Positions 18,111 to 27,673 of a stretch of 64,000 nucleotides of DNA are shown here, piece by piece; positions within the stretch are counted from its first letter, which is position 1; each line of letters opens with the position of its first letter. Made by a program: the position numbers and the translations under genes. The notes beneath the pieces are model-generated. The model did no database searches and was not told the DNA's origin. It saw only the letters and a list, made by a program, of their open reading frames with translations. This DNA comes from an uncultured Schlesneria sp. (lineage in GTDB: Bacteria; Planctomycetota; Planctomycetia; Planctomycetales; Planctomycetaceae), in the NCBI GenBank assembly GCA_903834925.1, contig CAILLA010000244.1, forward strand, positions 1-64,000. Direction: 5' to 3'.

Positions 18111-18453
18111 GGTCGCCCTTCGAATTGTACGAACGGATCGCTGTTCAGGTTTCTGTGACTCAGAAGCCAATGCATTAAGCGCGTCTTGAAACGAAAATTA
18201 TCGTGCGCAGGATTGTCGACGAGCGAATCATCGACGTCAAATGAGTACTGGAATTTATCGATCCGCCCGCCATGACTTCGACCGTTTGGGGTTTGGCGTA
18301 ATTGTAGCAGTCAGCATGAAATGCGAGGTTTGCCCGGCAATTGAACACGCGAGTTTCGTTGATGTGATTGTCAAATGCATTGATCTTTTGCAGCTGCTGG
18401 TGGAAGCTTCACCAGCGGCTGTTTATTTTTCGTAACAGACAATCTGGAAATCC
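18111..18453. other. Divergent intergenic region
   Basis: A 343-base spacer between the leftward peptidase gene and the rightward TIM-barrel gene. It must hold promoters for both. I see no convincing gene or repeat in it. Confidence 0.5.
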
Positions 18454-19404
18454 ATGAAATCGCCCATCACAAGACGAGTGTTTTGTCGTTCGATGGGGAG
18501 CGGCTTCGCTTTTGCCGCCCTACCCCAAACGTTCGCACAAGTTCTCAAAGATCGTCCGGAAGGTTTGTCTCTGGGGATCGGCAATTACGGCATGCAGTCG
18601 TACAAGGCCAACGAGGCAATCCGTTTGATTGCGGACCTGAAGTATGACGCAATCGAATTGACCGTTATGCCGGAATGGGATTCTTCGCCGGACAAGCTGA
18701 CGGGCGAACGACGTCGCACAGTGCGTCGGATGCTGGCTGATACCGGACTTGCTTTAACTTCGCTGATGGAAAACCTGACACCATCGGTAACAGATGCCGA
18801 ACACCAGAAGACTCTTGAGCGTCTTAAGCTGGCGGCAGAACTGGGGCAGGATCTTGCACCGGATTCGCCTCCCTTGATTCAGACGGTTTTAGGGGGTGGT
18901 GATTGGAGTGAAAAGAAAGAGCTCTTCCGTGATCGACTGGGGGATTGGCGGCGGATTGCCGAGTCGACAAAAACGGTGATCGCGATCAAACCTCATCGTA
19001 GCGGCGCGATGTCGCAACCCGAACAGGCGGCGTGGCTGCTTGAGCAATTGGGATCGTCGCCCTGGATGGGAATGATCTACGATTACAGTCACTACGCGAT
19101 GCGGGGGCTTTCGGTTGCCGAGACGGTCAAAGCGGCCTTTCCGACAACGGTTCAGATTGTCGTGAAAGACGTGATGAAAAAAGGAGATCAGTTCGAGTTT
19201 GCTCTTCCTGGCGAAGCAAACACGTTCGACCATGCAGAAATTCTGACCGCCTTTTACAAGTCGGGTTATCGTCGAAGTGTCTGTTGTGAAGTGAGTTCCC
19301 AGGTCTTTCGACGTCCAGTTTACGATGCCGCCGCAGCAGCCAAATCCTGTTACGACTTTATGAGCCGCATTTTCGAGAAGGCGGGAATTCCGCGCCCGCG
19401 ATAA
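18454..19404 (+). CDS. Secreted xylose-isomerase-like TIM barrel protein
   Basis: A 316-residue sugar phosphate isomerase/epimerase-family protein. The N-terminus TRRVFCRSMGSGFAFAALP is a twin-arginine-type signal, so export as a folded protein is likely. The barrel begins at LSLGIGNYGMQSY. Metal- and substrate-region motifs are YDAIELTV near residue 67, AIKPH near 176 (where many family members have ENH), GMIYDYSHYA near 207 and CCEVSS near 275. The change of E to K in the AIKPH strand suggests a non-standard metal site. Planctomycetes carry many such proteins in sugar catabolism. It is monocistronic, with a repeat-containing spacer downstream. Confidence 0.75.
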   Translation: MKSPITRRVFCRSMGSGFAFAALPQTFAQVLKDRPEGLSLGIGNYGMQSYKANEAIRLIADLKYDAIELTVMPEWDSSPDKLTGERRRTVRRMLADTGLALTSLMENLTPSVTDAEHQKTLERLKLAAELGQDLAPDSPPLIQTVLGGGDWSEKKELFRDRLGDWRRIAESTKTVIAIKPHRSGAMSQPEQAAWLLEQLGSSPWMGMIYDYSHYAMRGLSVAETVKAAFPTTVQIVVKDVMKKGDQFEFALPGEANTFDHAEILTAFYKSGYRRSVCCEVSSQVFRRPVYDAAAAAKSCYDFMSRIFEKAGIPRPR

Positions 19405-19497
19405 CTTCTATCGGCTGGGCCACAACTTTCAAACGAACTCATTTTACAATAGGCAAAACAATCTCACTGGACAGGATCAGTACACCGACAAGAAGCC

Positions 19498-19893
19498 TTA
19501 TTCTTCTCTCCAAGGTCGAACAGATTCAATATCATCGATTGAAAAGGGGCCGAATTCTGTCGATTTGGCAGCAAGAGAGTCGTAACCCCAGAGGATCAAT
19601 TGTCCGCGTTGACTTTTTCGCGAATCGGGGAATCCTTGAAACCTGCGACCATCCTTGAGCAGTACTTCGACTTCGGTGGTTTCTTCGATACCGAGGCTTT
19701 CGTGGACCAGATCGGGAAATCTGGCCCAGGCCCAGGCCCACAGCGTTTTGTTGGCGTCGACTTTGCCGGCGATATCAACCCAGTCAGGCTCGGCCTTGAT
19801 AAGGTCCGCACGACGGGCCTGCTGGCACCAGGGTCTCAGGACATCGTTTAGCCAACTCTTGCGAGATGTCACAAGTTCTTCGAACGAAATCAT
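19498..19893 (-). CDS. Conserved-looking hypothetical protein
   Basis: A 131-residue soluble protein that I do not recognise. It is rich in tryptophan and charged residues (DWVDIAGKVDANKTLWAWAW, then TTEVEVLLKDGRRFQGFPD and GQLILWGYDSL). The later part reads like a small beta-barrel or SH3-like domain. The ATG at 19893 (MISFEELV) follows GAAAG; the open frame to 19956 is probably not translated. It is divergent from the PSD1 gene, with a repeat-rich spacer between. Confidence 0.6.
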   Translation of the reverse strand: MISFEELVTSRKSWLNDVLRPWCQQARRADLIKAEPDWVDIAGKVDANKTLWAWAWARFPDLVHESLGIEETTEVEVLLKDGRRFQGFPDSRKSQRGQLILWGYDSLAAKSTEFGPFSIDDIESVRPWREE

Positions 19894-19957
19894 GAAGTTT
19901 TCTTTCAACGGACATTTATCGACGGAAATTAGAACTAGGTGGCACTTTTCATTCACA

Positions 19958-19989
19958 AAGAATCCGGGGACTGAGGTCGCCCGACTCGC
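19958..19989. repeat. AAGAATCCGGGGACT..GTCGCCCG repeat, copy 1
   Basis: AAGAATCCGGGGACT followed by GTCGCCCGACTCGC recurs at 49671-49702 with few changes, and its second half again at 49771-49792. The function is unknown; it lies in the divergent promoter region between the hypothetical gene and the PSD1 gene. Confidence 0.6.
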
Positions 19990-20009
19990 ATGGAACGATA
20001 CTTAAAACC

Positions 20010-20043
20010 GGGGTCTGGCGTTAAAATTTTAACACACGACCCC
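20010..20043. repeat. GGGGTC..GACCCC palindrome with GTTAAAATTTTAAC core
   Basis: GGGGTC (20010-20015) pairs with GACCCC (20038-20043), and between them lies the perfect palindrome GTTAAAATTTTAAC. It ends 25 bases before the PSD1 start codon, so it could affect that gene's 5' leader. It resembles a palindrome that I recall as widespread near REP-type tyrosine transposases. Confidence 0.65.
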
Positions 20044-20068
20044 AGAACAATCAGCGAGGAATCTGTAG

Positions 20069-23000
20069 ATGTCTTTTCCAATCCAAAAGAAATCGAAATC
20101 CCCTTTCCATGTCGTGGCGCTCCTACTCGGCCTCTACTTTTGGACCGATTGCCAAGGTGGGGCCATAGCCGCCGACAAATCCCTGACCTACGACAAAGAT
20201 ATCCGGCCGATCCTGTCACAATTCTGCTTCAAGTGTCATGGCCCCGACGACGGGCAGCGTCAGGCGGGATTGAGACTCGACACGCGCGACGGTGCGACAT
20301 TACCGGTGGATTCGGGCCACCAGGCGATCGTGCCGGGTAACCTCGATAAAAGCGAACTTGTCCGTCGAATCCTGTCCGAGGACGGCGAAATTCGAATGCC
20401 GCCGCCGTCCACGAAGTTCGTGCTGACGGAAGCCCAAAAAACAACGCTGAAGCAATGGATCGCTTCCGGTGCGGCTTACACCCCACATTGGGCTTTTGTT
20501 CTACCGAAGCGGCCTGTCAGTCCCATCGTCGCTCGAAACCTGGATCAATCGTCAGTGCTTTCGCCGATTGACGCCTTTATTGTGAATCGACTGAATACCG
20601 AACAATTGACGTTATCGCCGTCGGCCGACCGTTACACATTAATTCGCCGAGCGTCGCTCGATCTGATCGGGCTCCCTCCCACGCCCGAAGAGTCCGACGA
20701 GTTCGTTGGTGATCCGTCGCCCGATGCCTACGAAAAGCTGCTCGACCGATTGCTGGCTTCACCTCACTATGGAGAACGCTGGGGCCGAAAGTGGCTCGAT
20801 CTGGCTCGCTATGCCGATACGAACGGCTATGAAAAAGATCGAAAGAGAACGGTCTGGCCTTACCGCGACTGGGTTATCAACGCGATCAATGCCGATCTTC
20901 CCTATGATCAGTTTACGATCGAGCAACTCGCCGGCGATATGCTTCCTGAAGCATCCATCGACCAACGGATCGCGACAGGATTTCATCGAAACACGATGCT
21001 CAACGAAGAAGGGGGAATCGATCCTCTCGAGTTTCGCTTCTATGCGATGACCGATCGTGTGAGCACCACAGCAACAACGTGGTTGGGACTGACACTTGGC
21101 TGCGCCCAGTGCCACACTCACAAGTATGACCCGATCACACATCGCGACTATTACGGATTTTTCGCGTTGCTCAACAATGCCGACGAACCCGAAATGGAAA
21201 TTGTCCCTCCGGCGCTCGCATCGAAACGCGCCGAAATTCAACAGCAAATCGAGAAGTTCGAAGCCGACTTGCCAAATCGGTTTCCACTTCCGGACGAATA
21301 CGAATGGAAACCCGCGAAACCGATCCAGGCAACGTCCGGCAGAGGAGCGACGATGGAAATCAAATCCGACTTTTCGGTCCTTGTCAGCGGCGAAACACCT
21401 GATACCGATGTTTATCAGATCACACTTGAAGACAGCCTGCCCGACGTGTCTGCGATTCGATTCGAAGCACTGACCGACCCCAGCCTGCCGAACACAGGAC
21501 CTGGTCGAACTCCACACGGGAATTTTGTGTTGTCGGAGATCTTCATCGCACAGTTCGACGCAGATCGACCGAGTGAATCGCATCCGTTGAAATTCACTCG
21601 TGCCACCGCTGATTTCTCACAGAAGAATTATCCTGTCGAAAAAGCGATCGACGGTGATGTCGAGGCGAAAGCCGGGTGGGCCATTGCTACTGAAACTGGC
21701 CGATTGAATTTAGATCGAACGTCGTACTTCTATCTCGATCAACCTGCAAAAACGGATACCGCCAAACCACGGTTCGTGATTTCGCTTGCTCAACAATTCG
21801 GAAGTCAGCACACAATCGGCAGATTGCGAATCAGCCTCGGTCGGCGGCGACCATCGGGTGGCTTGTCCGAGGCGGAACAGCGTAAGGCACATTTTGCTGA
21901 GAAATTTCATCAATGGCGAAGTCGTGAGAAAGACCGACTCGTAACTTGGACCCCGCTTCATCCCGTTTCAGCAACGAGCAATCTGCCGTTACTGACAATC
22001 CTTGAGGATGGCTCGATTCTCGCCAGCGGCGATCAATCCAAACGCGACATTTACGAAGTCTGTCTGGCGAATACTATCCACTGCGTGACCGCTCTGAGGA
22101 TTGAAGTGATGCCCGATCCAAGCCTTCCAAAAAACGGGCCGGGACGCGTTTATTATGAAGGACCATTCGGTGACTTTTTCTTAAGCGAAGTTTCACTGGC
22201 GGCGCAGGGCGGTCCAATAAAACTTGTCCACGCGTCACACAGTTTTGCCAGCGGCCCGGGAGCGTCTGCGTGTCTCGACGGCAATCAGCAAACAGGTTGG
22301 TCGATCGATGGAGGACAAGGGAAATCGCACGTCGCCGTCTTTCGATTTGACAAACCGATCACTCAAGTCAAACAGTTCGACCTCACGCTGTTATTTGAAA
22401 AATACTACGCAGCGGGGTTGGGACGATTTCGAGTTTCGGTGACAGACGATTCCAGAGACGTGGAAGCCAGCCCACTTCCGACAAACCTCGAATCGCTGAT
22501 TCGGCAAAGCACTGCAGACGGTTCGCAGCCACTCGAATTAATTCGGCATTTCTGCAGTATCGCGCCCGAGTTAACTGCGGAACGCAAGCCGATCGACGAC
22601 TTGAAAAAACAGGCCATGTCAGCAACAACGGCCCTGGTGATGAGCGAACGACCCGCCAACAATCCCCGACAGACGTTCCGTTACCATCGGGGTGAATTCC
22701 TGCAGCCCAGGGAACCCGTTTCCCCCGCCGGGCTGTCGATGCTGCCCGCACTACGATCCGATCGCCCCTTCAATCGGCTATCGTTGGCGCAATGGCTGGT
22801 CAGTGCCGACAACCCCTTGTCAGCGCGAGTCACGGTCAATCGTCACTGGGCAACCTTGTTTGGACGCGGAATTGTTCGCACGACGGAAGATTTCGGTAGC
22901 CAGGGAGCCAGTCCGACTCATCCAGAACTGCTCGACTGGCTCGCCATTCACTTATCGGGCGGTTCGGATGCAGGTCCGAACGACATTCATCCATCTCCCC

Positions 23001-23728
23001 AAGCGTGGTCGATCAAGCGATTGCACCGACTTTTGACATCGAGTGCCACGTACCGGCAATCATCGCATGTGTCGCCTGAACTGCTCGCGAAAGATCCGTC
23101 AAACGAACTTCTTGCGCGAGGGCCACGGTTCCGGTTGGAAGCGGAACTGATCCGCGACCTCGCACTGAGGGTCAGCGGGGTCTTGTCCGAGAAGATCGGT
23201 GGACCTAGCGTCTTTCCACCTCAGCCAGCAAGTGTGACGACGGAAGGAACCTACGGCTCGCTGGCATGGACTGTCAGTGTCGGTGAAGACCGGTACCGAA
23301 GATCGTTGTATACGTTCTCAAAACGTACTTCCCCGTATGCAATGTTCATGACCTTCGACGGTCCCAGCGGTGAAGCCTGTATTGCGAGGCGCGAAGTGAC
23401 CAATACACCGCTCCAGGCCCTGACGATGTTGAACGACACGGTCCTGGTCGAAGCGGCACAGTCTCTGGGTCGCGAGTTTGCGAGTCGAGTTGAATCCGAT
23501 TCTGAAAAACTGAAATACCTCTTCCGCCGTTGTGTGACTCGCCCTCCCAACGATGAAGAATTGCCCCTGTTACAGCGATTCTTACAGGATCTTTCTGCGC
23601 GACTCGATAGAAAAGAACTGGACCCCGTTGCGATCGCTGGCCCCGGCGAGAACGCTATCAAGCGAGCCACCTGGACCTTGGTCGCACGCGCTTTATTGAA
23701 TCTGGACGAAACAATTACACGAGATTGA
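20069..23728 (+). CDS. PSD1-type planctomycete cytochrome c / DUF1549-DUF1553 protein
   Basis: A 1219-residue exported protein of the planctomycete-specific family. A signal peptide (about residues 12-35) precedes the cytochrome-like domain with haem motif CFKCH at 53-57. DUF1549 follows (about 150-370), with [25 protein letters not shown]-like sequence and a second motif [11 protein letters not shown] near 348. Two related discoidin-like beta modules occupy 430-800 (each with SLPNTGPGR or SLPKNGPGR). DUF1553 is C-terminal ([15 protein letters not shown] to the end). The start has GAGGA eight bases upstream. Such genes usually sit beside a DUF1501 partner; here the next gene is an Uma2 protein, so it is an orphan. 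It is thought to act in extracellular polysaccharide breakdown. Confidence 0.9.
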   Translation: [1219 protein letters not shown]

Positions 23729-23891
23729 ACCTCACAAATCAGGCTGTCGTCACGACCTGGCATGCCTTGCAACGTTACTATTCATTTTGGATTTGGCACT
23801 CCCCAAACGACGGACGTTTTGGCAAAATACGAAAAGCCTGCGGTCCTCGGTTATCGTTAGGGTTAGAAACATCGCTTTTCGGAGCTATTCA

Positions 23892-24560
23892 ATGATCGGT
23901 CGAGGAGCTGTCCCCGAAAACCGCGAGATGTTCCAATCAGGACGGATTTCGCAGCGCGGTGAGCCGTCGTGGGAGGTCGCCTATTGCTTTCCGCGACAGG
24001 GGGAATGGACCGACGAAGACTTTCTGGCATTTGAATCATCGAATTTTCCTGTAGAACTCGTCGATGGTTGTGTGGAGTTCCTACCGATGCCGACATACAG
24101 CCATCAAAGGTTGGTCCGCTTTCTGTTTCTGCAACTTGACCGAGCCGCGCAATTGACCCGTCGTGGGCAAGCCTCGTTTGCACCGTGCCCCATCCGCCTG
24201 TGGGAGTCACGCTTTCGCGAGCCCGATGTTTTCTTTCTGAGTGCCGATCGGGTTGCCCGGCGCGAGGACCCGCCACAGGGAGCTGAGATTGTGATCGAAG
24301 TTCTCAGCCAAGGTCAGACGAATCGAGAGCGAGATCTGATCAGCAAACGGAATGACTATGCGAGAGCGCAGATCCCCGAGTATTGGATTGTCGACCCCGA
24401 AGAATTGACTGTCACAGTGCTGGTCCTCGCTCAAGAACAGTACGTCGTTTTTGGGGAATTCAATTCAGGGACAACTGCGTCCTCAGTATTTTTGCCCGAA
24501 TTCTCAGTAAGCGTCACCGACCTCTTTGCTTCAGCCCAAACGGATGCTGAAGGGCACTGA
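23892..24560 (+). CDS. Uma2-family (DUF820) restriction-endonuclease-like protein
   Basis: A 222-residue protein of the Uma2 family, which has a PD-(D/E)XK nuclease fold. Expected features are visible: a WTDEDFLAFE helix, VELVDGCVEFLPMPTYSHQ near 55-75, the acidic residue in REPDVFFLS near 113, and the E-x-L core VIEVLSQGQTNRERDLISKR near 135, followed by YWIVDPE. The role of the family is unknown, though it is abundant in planctomycetes and cyanobacteria. The ATG at 23892 has GGAG seven bases upstream; an ATG at 23927 is an alternative. It is monocistronic and convergent with aroA. Confidence 0.82.
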   Translation: MIGRGAVPENREMFQSGRISQRGEPSWEVAYCFPRQGEWTDEDFLAFESSNFPVELVDGCVEFLPMPTYSHQRLVRFLFLQLDRAAQLTRRGQASFAPCPIRLWESRFREPDVFFLSADRVARREDPPQGAEIVIEVLSQGQTNRERDLISKRNDYARAQIPEYWIVDPEELTVTVLVLAQEQYVVFGEFNSGTTASSVFLPEFSVSVTDLFASAQTDAEGH

Positions 24561-24854
24561 ACTTAAAACATGCACCGCAGTCGTGTCGTCTATTTGGCGT
24601 CGTTCTGATGTGATTCAATCTCGACCGGATCAGGCGATGTGAGCCAATTGGTAATCACCGGGTAATCTTCCCGGTTATGGCTGACAACGCTCGAATGTCT
24701 TCGAGAATGTGTACGTCGATGTTCTTCGTCGTCATCATTGTTATCGGCGTACGCCGGGACCTTTTCAAAGATTCAAGCTATTGCGCTTCTGTACGATTAC
24801 ATTCAAGAAAGGAAGCATCGATTCTTTAGAAAAAGTGATGATCCACTGCCGATT
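24561..24854. other. Intergenic, no supported gene
   Basis: A 294-base gap between the convergent Uma2 and aroA genes. On the minus strand short in-frame pieces (about 24598-24740) resemble a decayed PIN-like gene but are too short to call. Confidence 0.4.
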
Positions 24855-26141
24855 TCACAGGTTCGCGGACGAGCACAGTCGATTCAGGTCTTCAAAATAA
24901 TTTGGATAGGTTTTTGACGTACATTCAGGATCGGCAATGACGATCCCTGGAACTCGCAGACCGAGAAGTGCAAAACTCATCGCCATGCGATGATCGTCGT
25001 AAGTGGCAACTGTGCCGCCGTGCAAAGTCCCTGGATGAATCGACATTCCATCCGGGTGTTCATCGACGGTTAATCCGAGTCGTTGCAGCTCTGTTACGAC
25101 TGCCGATACACGATCTGTTTCTTTCAGCCGCATGTGAGCCACATTGCGGATTCGCGTCGGCCCCGTTGCAAATGGTGCCACACAGGCCAGCGTTTGAGCC
25201 GTATCACTGATGGCATTCATATCGATGTCGATTCCGCGGAGCGGGCCCCCACGGACAGTCACGCTGTCCGCATTCCACGTAACCTGACAGCCCATCTGTT
25301 CGAGTGCCCGCACAAACTGAATATCACCCTGGAGCGCATTCTGATGTAAACCTTCAACCGTAATAGCCCCTCCCGTAACAGCAGCAAGGGCAAAAAAATA
25401 ACTCGCTGCAGACGCGTCTGGCTCGATGTCAAAATCGACCGCACGATATGTTTGAGGAGTCGATCGAAACATGCCAGGCAGAGGCCGGTCGATTGAGACA
25501 CCAAACTGTTTCATTGCTTCCAATGTCATCTCGACGTAAGGCTCGGAAACCATTTCTCCTGCCAATCGAATTTCGACCGGTTCCTCAGCGCACGGCGCGG
25601 CCATCAGAACGGCGCTGAGGAATTGACTCGACAAATTCGCGTTGATCGAAATCGTGCCACCTTTCAGGCCGCCGCCCGTAACAATCACGGGCGGGCAGTC
25701 ATTACCCAATTCGCAATCGACCGGGATCCCAAATTGTCGCAGTGCCGTGACAAGATCCCCAATCGGCCGTTCACGCATGCGAGTGTTGCCATCCAAGCGG
25801 AATCGCCCATGTCCCAGTGCACACAAGGCCGTGAGAAACCGAATGCTGGTTCCACTATTTTCCAGCCACAAGTCTGCCTGCGTCACAGGAGGCCGACCAT
25901 TGCAGCCTTCAATTCTGACGGTCCGATCAACCGTCGATTGTTCAACAGCCAGCCCCAATCTCTTCAAGCTGTCAATCATGACCTGAGTGTCGCGACTATC
26001 CAAGACGCCGGTCAGTAGTGACGTCCCTTTTGCCAATGCAGCGATCACCAGTGCCCGATTGGTAAGACTTTTGGAACCTGGGGGTCGAATCGAACCAATT
26101 ACGGGACCGGAAACGGGTTGAATTTCGCAAACAGTCGTCAT
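24855..26141 (-). CDS. aroA: EPSP synthase (3-phosphoshikimate 1-carboxyvinyltransferase)
   Basis: Transfers enolpyruvyl from PEP to shikimate-3-phosphate in aromatic amino acid synthesis. The 428 residues match the family. The signature [18 protein letters not shown] with the PEP-binding lysine is near residue 22. [16 protein letters not shown] is near 92, [13 protein letters not shown] near 118, [18 protein letters not shown] near 235, LKETDRVSA near 345 and [12 protein letters not shown] near 380. All the expected catalytic residues are present. The ATG at 26141 (MTTVCEIQP) is used, with GGAG eleven bases upstream. No other aro gene is adjacent. Confidence 0.95.
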   Translation of the reverse strand: MTTVCEIQPVSGPVIGSIRPPGSKSLTNRALVIAALAKGTSLLTGVLDSRDTQVMIDSLKRLGLAVEQSTVDRTVRIEGCNGRPPVTQADLWLENSGTSIRFLTALCALGHGRFRLDGNTRMRERPIGDLVTALRQFGIPVDCELGNDCPPVIVTGGGLKGGTISINANLSSQFLSAVLMAAPCAEEPVEIRLAGEMVSEPYVEMTLEAMKQFGVSIDRPLPGMFRSTPQTYRAVDFDIEPDASAASYFFALAAVTGGAITVEGLHQNALQGDIQFVRALEQMGCQVTWNADSVTVRGGPLRGIDIDMNAISDTAQTLACVAPFATGPTRIRNVAHMRLKETDRVSAVVTELQRLGLTVDEHPDGMSIHPGTLHGGTVATYDDHRMAMSFALLGLRVPGIVIADPECTSKTYPNYFEDLNRLCSSANL

Positions 26142-26217
26142 TATCAATGAGGCTCCAAAAATCTACTTAACTTTTTCTCCTGGCGAAATGCTGATTCCCC
26201 GGGCGAAATGCTGAAAT

Positions 26218-27168
26218 TTACCGCCTGGCGATCCGCGTGCGACTATTGCCCCGGGTCTGCATGCGGACACGAATAATTTCCGGCAGCGCTGTTTCCAATG
26301 GTGTGTCGGTGCTCATGCGATGGTAAACCAGGCCCAGTCTGGCACAGATTCCTTCGATTGACTTGAGGTGCTCGCCAAACCGTAACAGGTATTCTTTTCG
26401 AATCGCTGACGGATCAACGTATAGCCGACGATCGGTTTCGAGATCGACGAACAGTTCCGGCGCACCGAATTGAAACTTAAGCTCTTCAGGATCGAGTACG
26501 TGGAACACGACCACATCCTGTCCACGAACCGTCAGGCTTCCCAAGCTTAACTCCAATGTTTCCAATGGAGCCAGCAAGTCGGAAATCAGGACCAGCATCC
26601 CTCGCTTATTCAGACGTTCAGCAATTTGTTCGAGGGGTTTGGCAAGATGCGTGGCATTACCATCAGCGTTCCGTTCCAGCGAAACCATCAGTCGCCGTAG
26701 ATGACCCGCTCGAAACCGGGGCGGAATGAAATCTTCAATTTCCGCAGCAAACGTCGCCAGACCGACAGCATCTCGCTGATTCGACAGGAAATAGGCAAAC
26801 GTTGCGGCGAGCGTCTTGGCATAGTCCGATTTCGTATAACCGATCGAACCGAAGTTCATCGACCTGCTGGCGTCAAGCAACAAAAGGCACCGCAAGTTCG
26901 TTTCGTCTTCGAATCGTTTGATGTAATACCGATCCGTCCGTGCGAACAGCTTCCAGTCCAGATGGCGCAGGTCGTCCCCTTGCGTATATTGTCGATATTC
27001 CGTGAATTCAACGGAGAATCCATGATACGGGCTTCGATTCAACCCGGTCATGAATCCCTGCACAACATGCTTGGCCCGCAATTCGAGCGACTTCAATTGC
27101 ATCAACGTCGCGGGGTCGATGTAACCCTCGGCCGCCGGGTTTGTTTTTGCAGGAACAGTTGAATTCAC
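26218..27168 (-). CDS. DUF58 / vWA-like protein
   Basis: A 316-residue DUF58 protein. The N-terminal signature HGFSVEFTEYRQYTQGDDLR followed by HLDWKLFARTDRYYIKRFE is classical. A vWA-like domain follows, with a modified metal site LLLDASRSMNFG (D-x-S-x-S) near residue 98 and LVLISDLL near 205. Such proteins normally pair with a MoxR AAA+ ATPase for maturing other proteins, but no MoxR is adjacent; the only MoxR in the window is 24 kb away in a different system. The start is GTG with AAAGG seven bases upstream. No membrane anchor is seen. Confidence 0.88.
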   Translation of the reverse strand: MNSTVPAKTNPAAEGYIDPATLMQLKSLELRAKHVVQGFMTGLNRSPYHGFSVEFTEYRQYTQGDDLRHLDWKLFARTDRYYIKRFEDETNLRCLLLLDASRSMNFGSIGYTKSDYAKTLAATFAYFLSNQRDAVGLATFAAEIEDFIPPRFRAGHLRRLMVSLERNADGNATHLAKPLEQIAERLNKRGMLVLISDLLAPLETLELSLGSLTVRGQDVVVFHVLDPEELKFQFGAPELFVDLETDRRLYVDPSAIRKEYLLRFGEHLKSIEGICARLGLVYHRMSTDTPLETALPEIIRVRMQTRGNSRTRIARR

Positions 27169-27673
27169 GGTCAGACCTTTTCGTTATTTGCGATCGACTC
27201 TTGGCTCGCCGAACAACATGACTCCCCCCTCGGATTCTTTAGGGCTAGAGTATCTGATACGAACTTCCGCGACGACCATTTGGGAGGAAAGTTGGTACCG
27301 GCGACAAGAAATTCGTCGAGATTCTTCAAAAACAAAACGGGCGAATCCTGATTGGATTCGTAGGACCATACGTGGAGGTGACCACCGGAAAGCCAAAGCG
27401 ATGGAGCTTGAAAAGTATACACACGATCACTACCCAGAAGCCTTAAAGGCATCGAAGGAGCAGAAATTAGCCGTGATTTTTCGCGTGAAGGAAGCGAGTC
27501 AACTTGACTCGCCGTTATTTGCCGCTACAAGTTGTGTCATAGTTATGCACCTCGGTTTTCGGGTGCTGTTAAGTAGAGAGGCGTTCGTCATCTTGCATCG
27601 AAGTTTAGTTAACACCAATTGATTGCTCGGGCATTACCGTGAACGTCCTGTTTCGTAATTGAGACGATTCCAA
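27169..27673. other. About 500-base stretch without a supported gene
   Basis: ORFs exist on both strands, but none has protein-like composition or a convincing start. The region separates two divergent genes and presumably holds their promoters. It may carry decayed coding sequence. Confidence 0.4.

Noticed and set aside
20759-21583. A 274-residue reverse ORF inside the PSD1 gene
   Set aside because: It lies fully within a gene with clear domains on the other strand and its composition is not protein-like.
24598-24740. Minus-strand pieces resembling a decayed PIN-like gene (VVSHNREDYP, HILEDIRALS in different frames)
   Set aside because: Too short and in different frames; could be chance. 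Not enough to call a pseudogene.
27188-27622. Possible 144-residue gene between the DUF58 and hypothetical genes
   Set aside because: Poor composition, no ribosome binding site, and an ORF of similar quality exists on the other strand.
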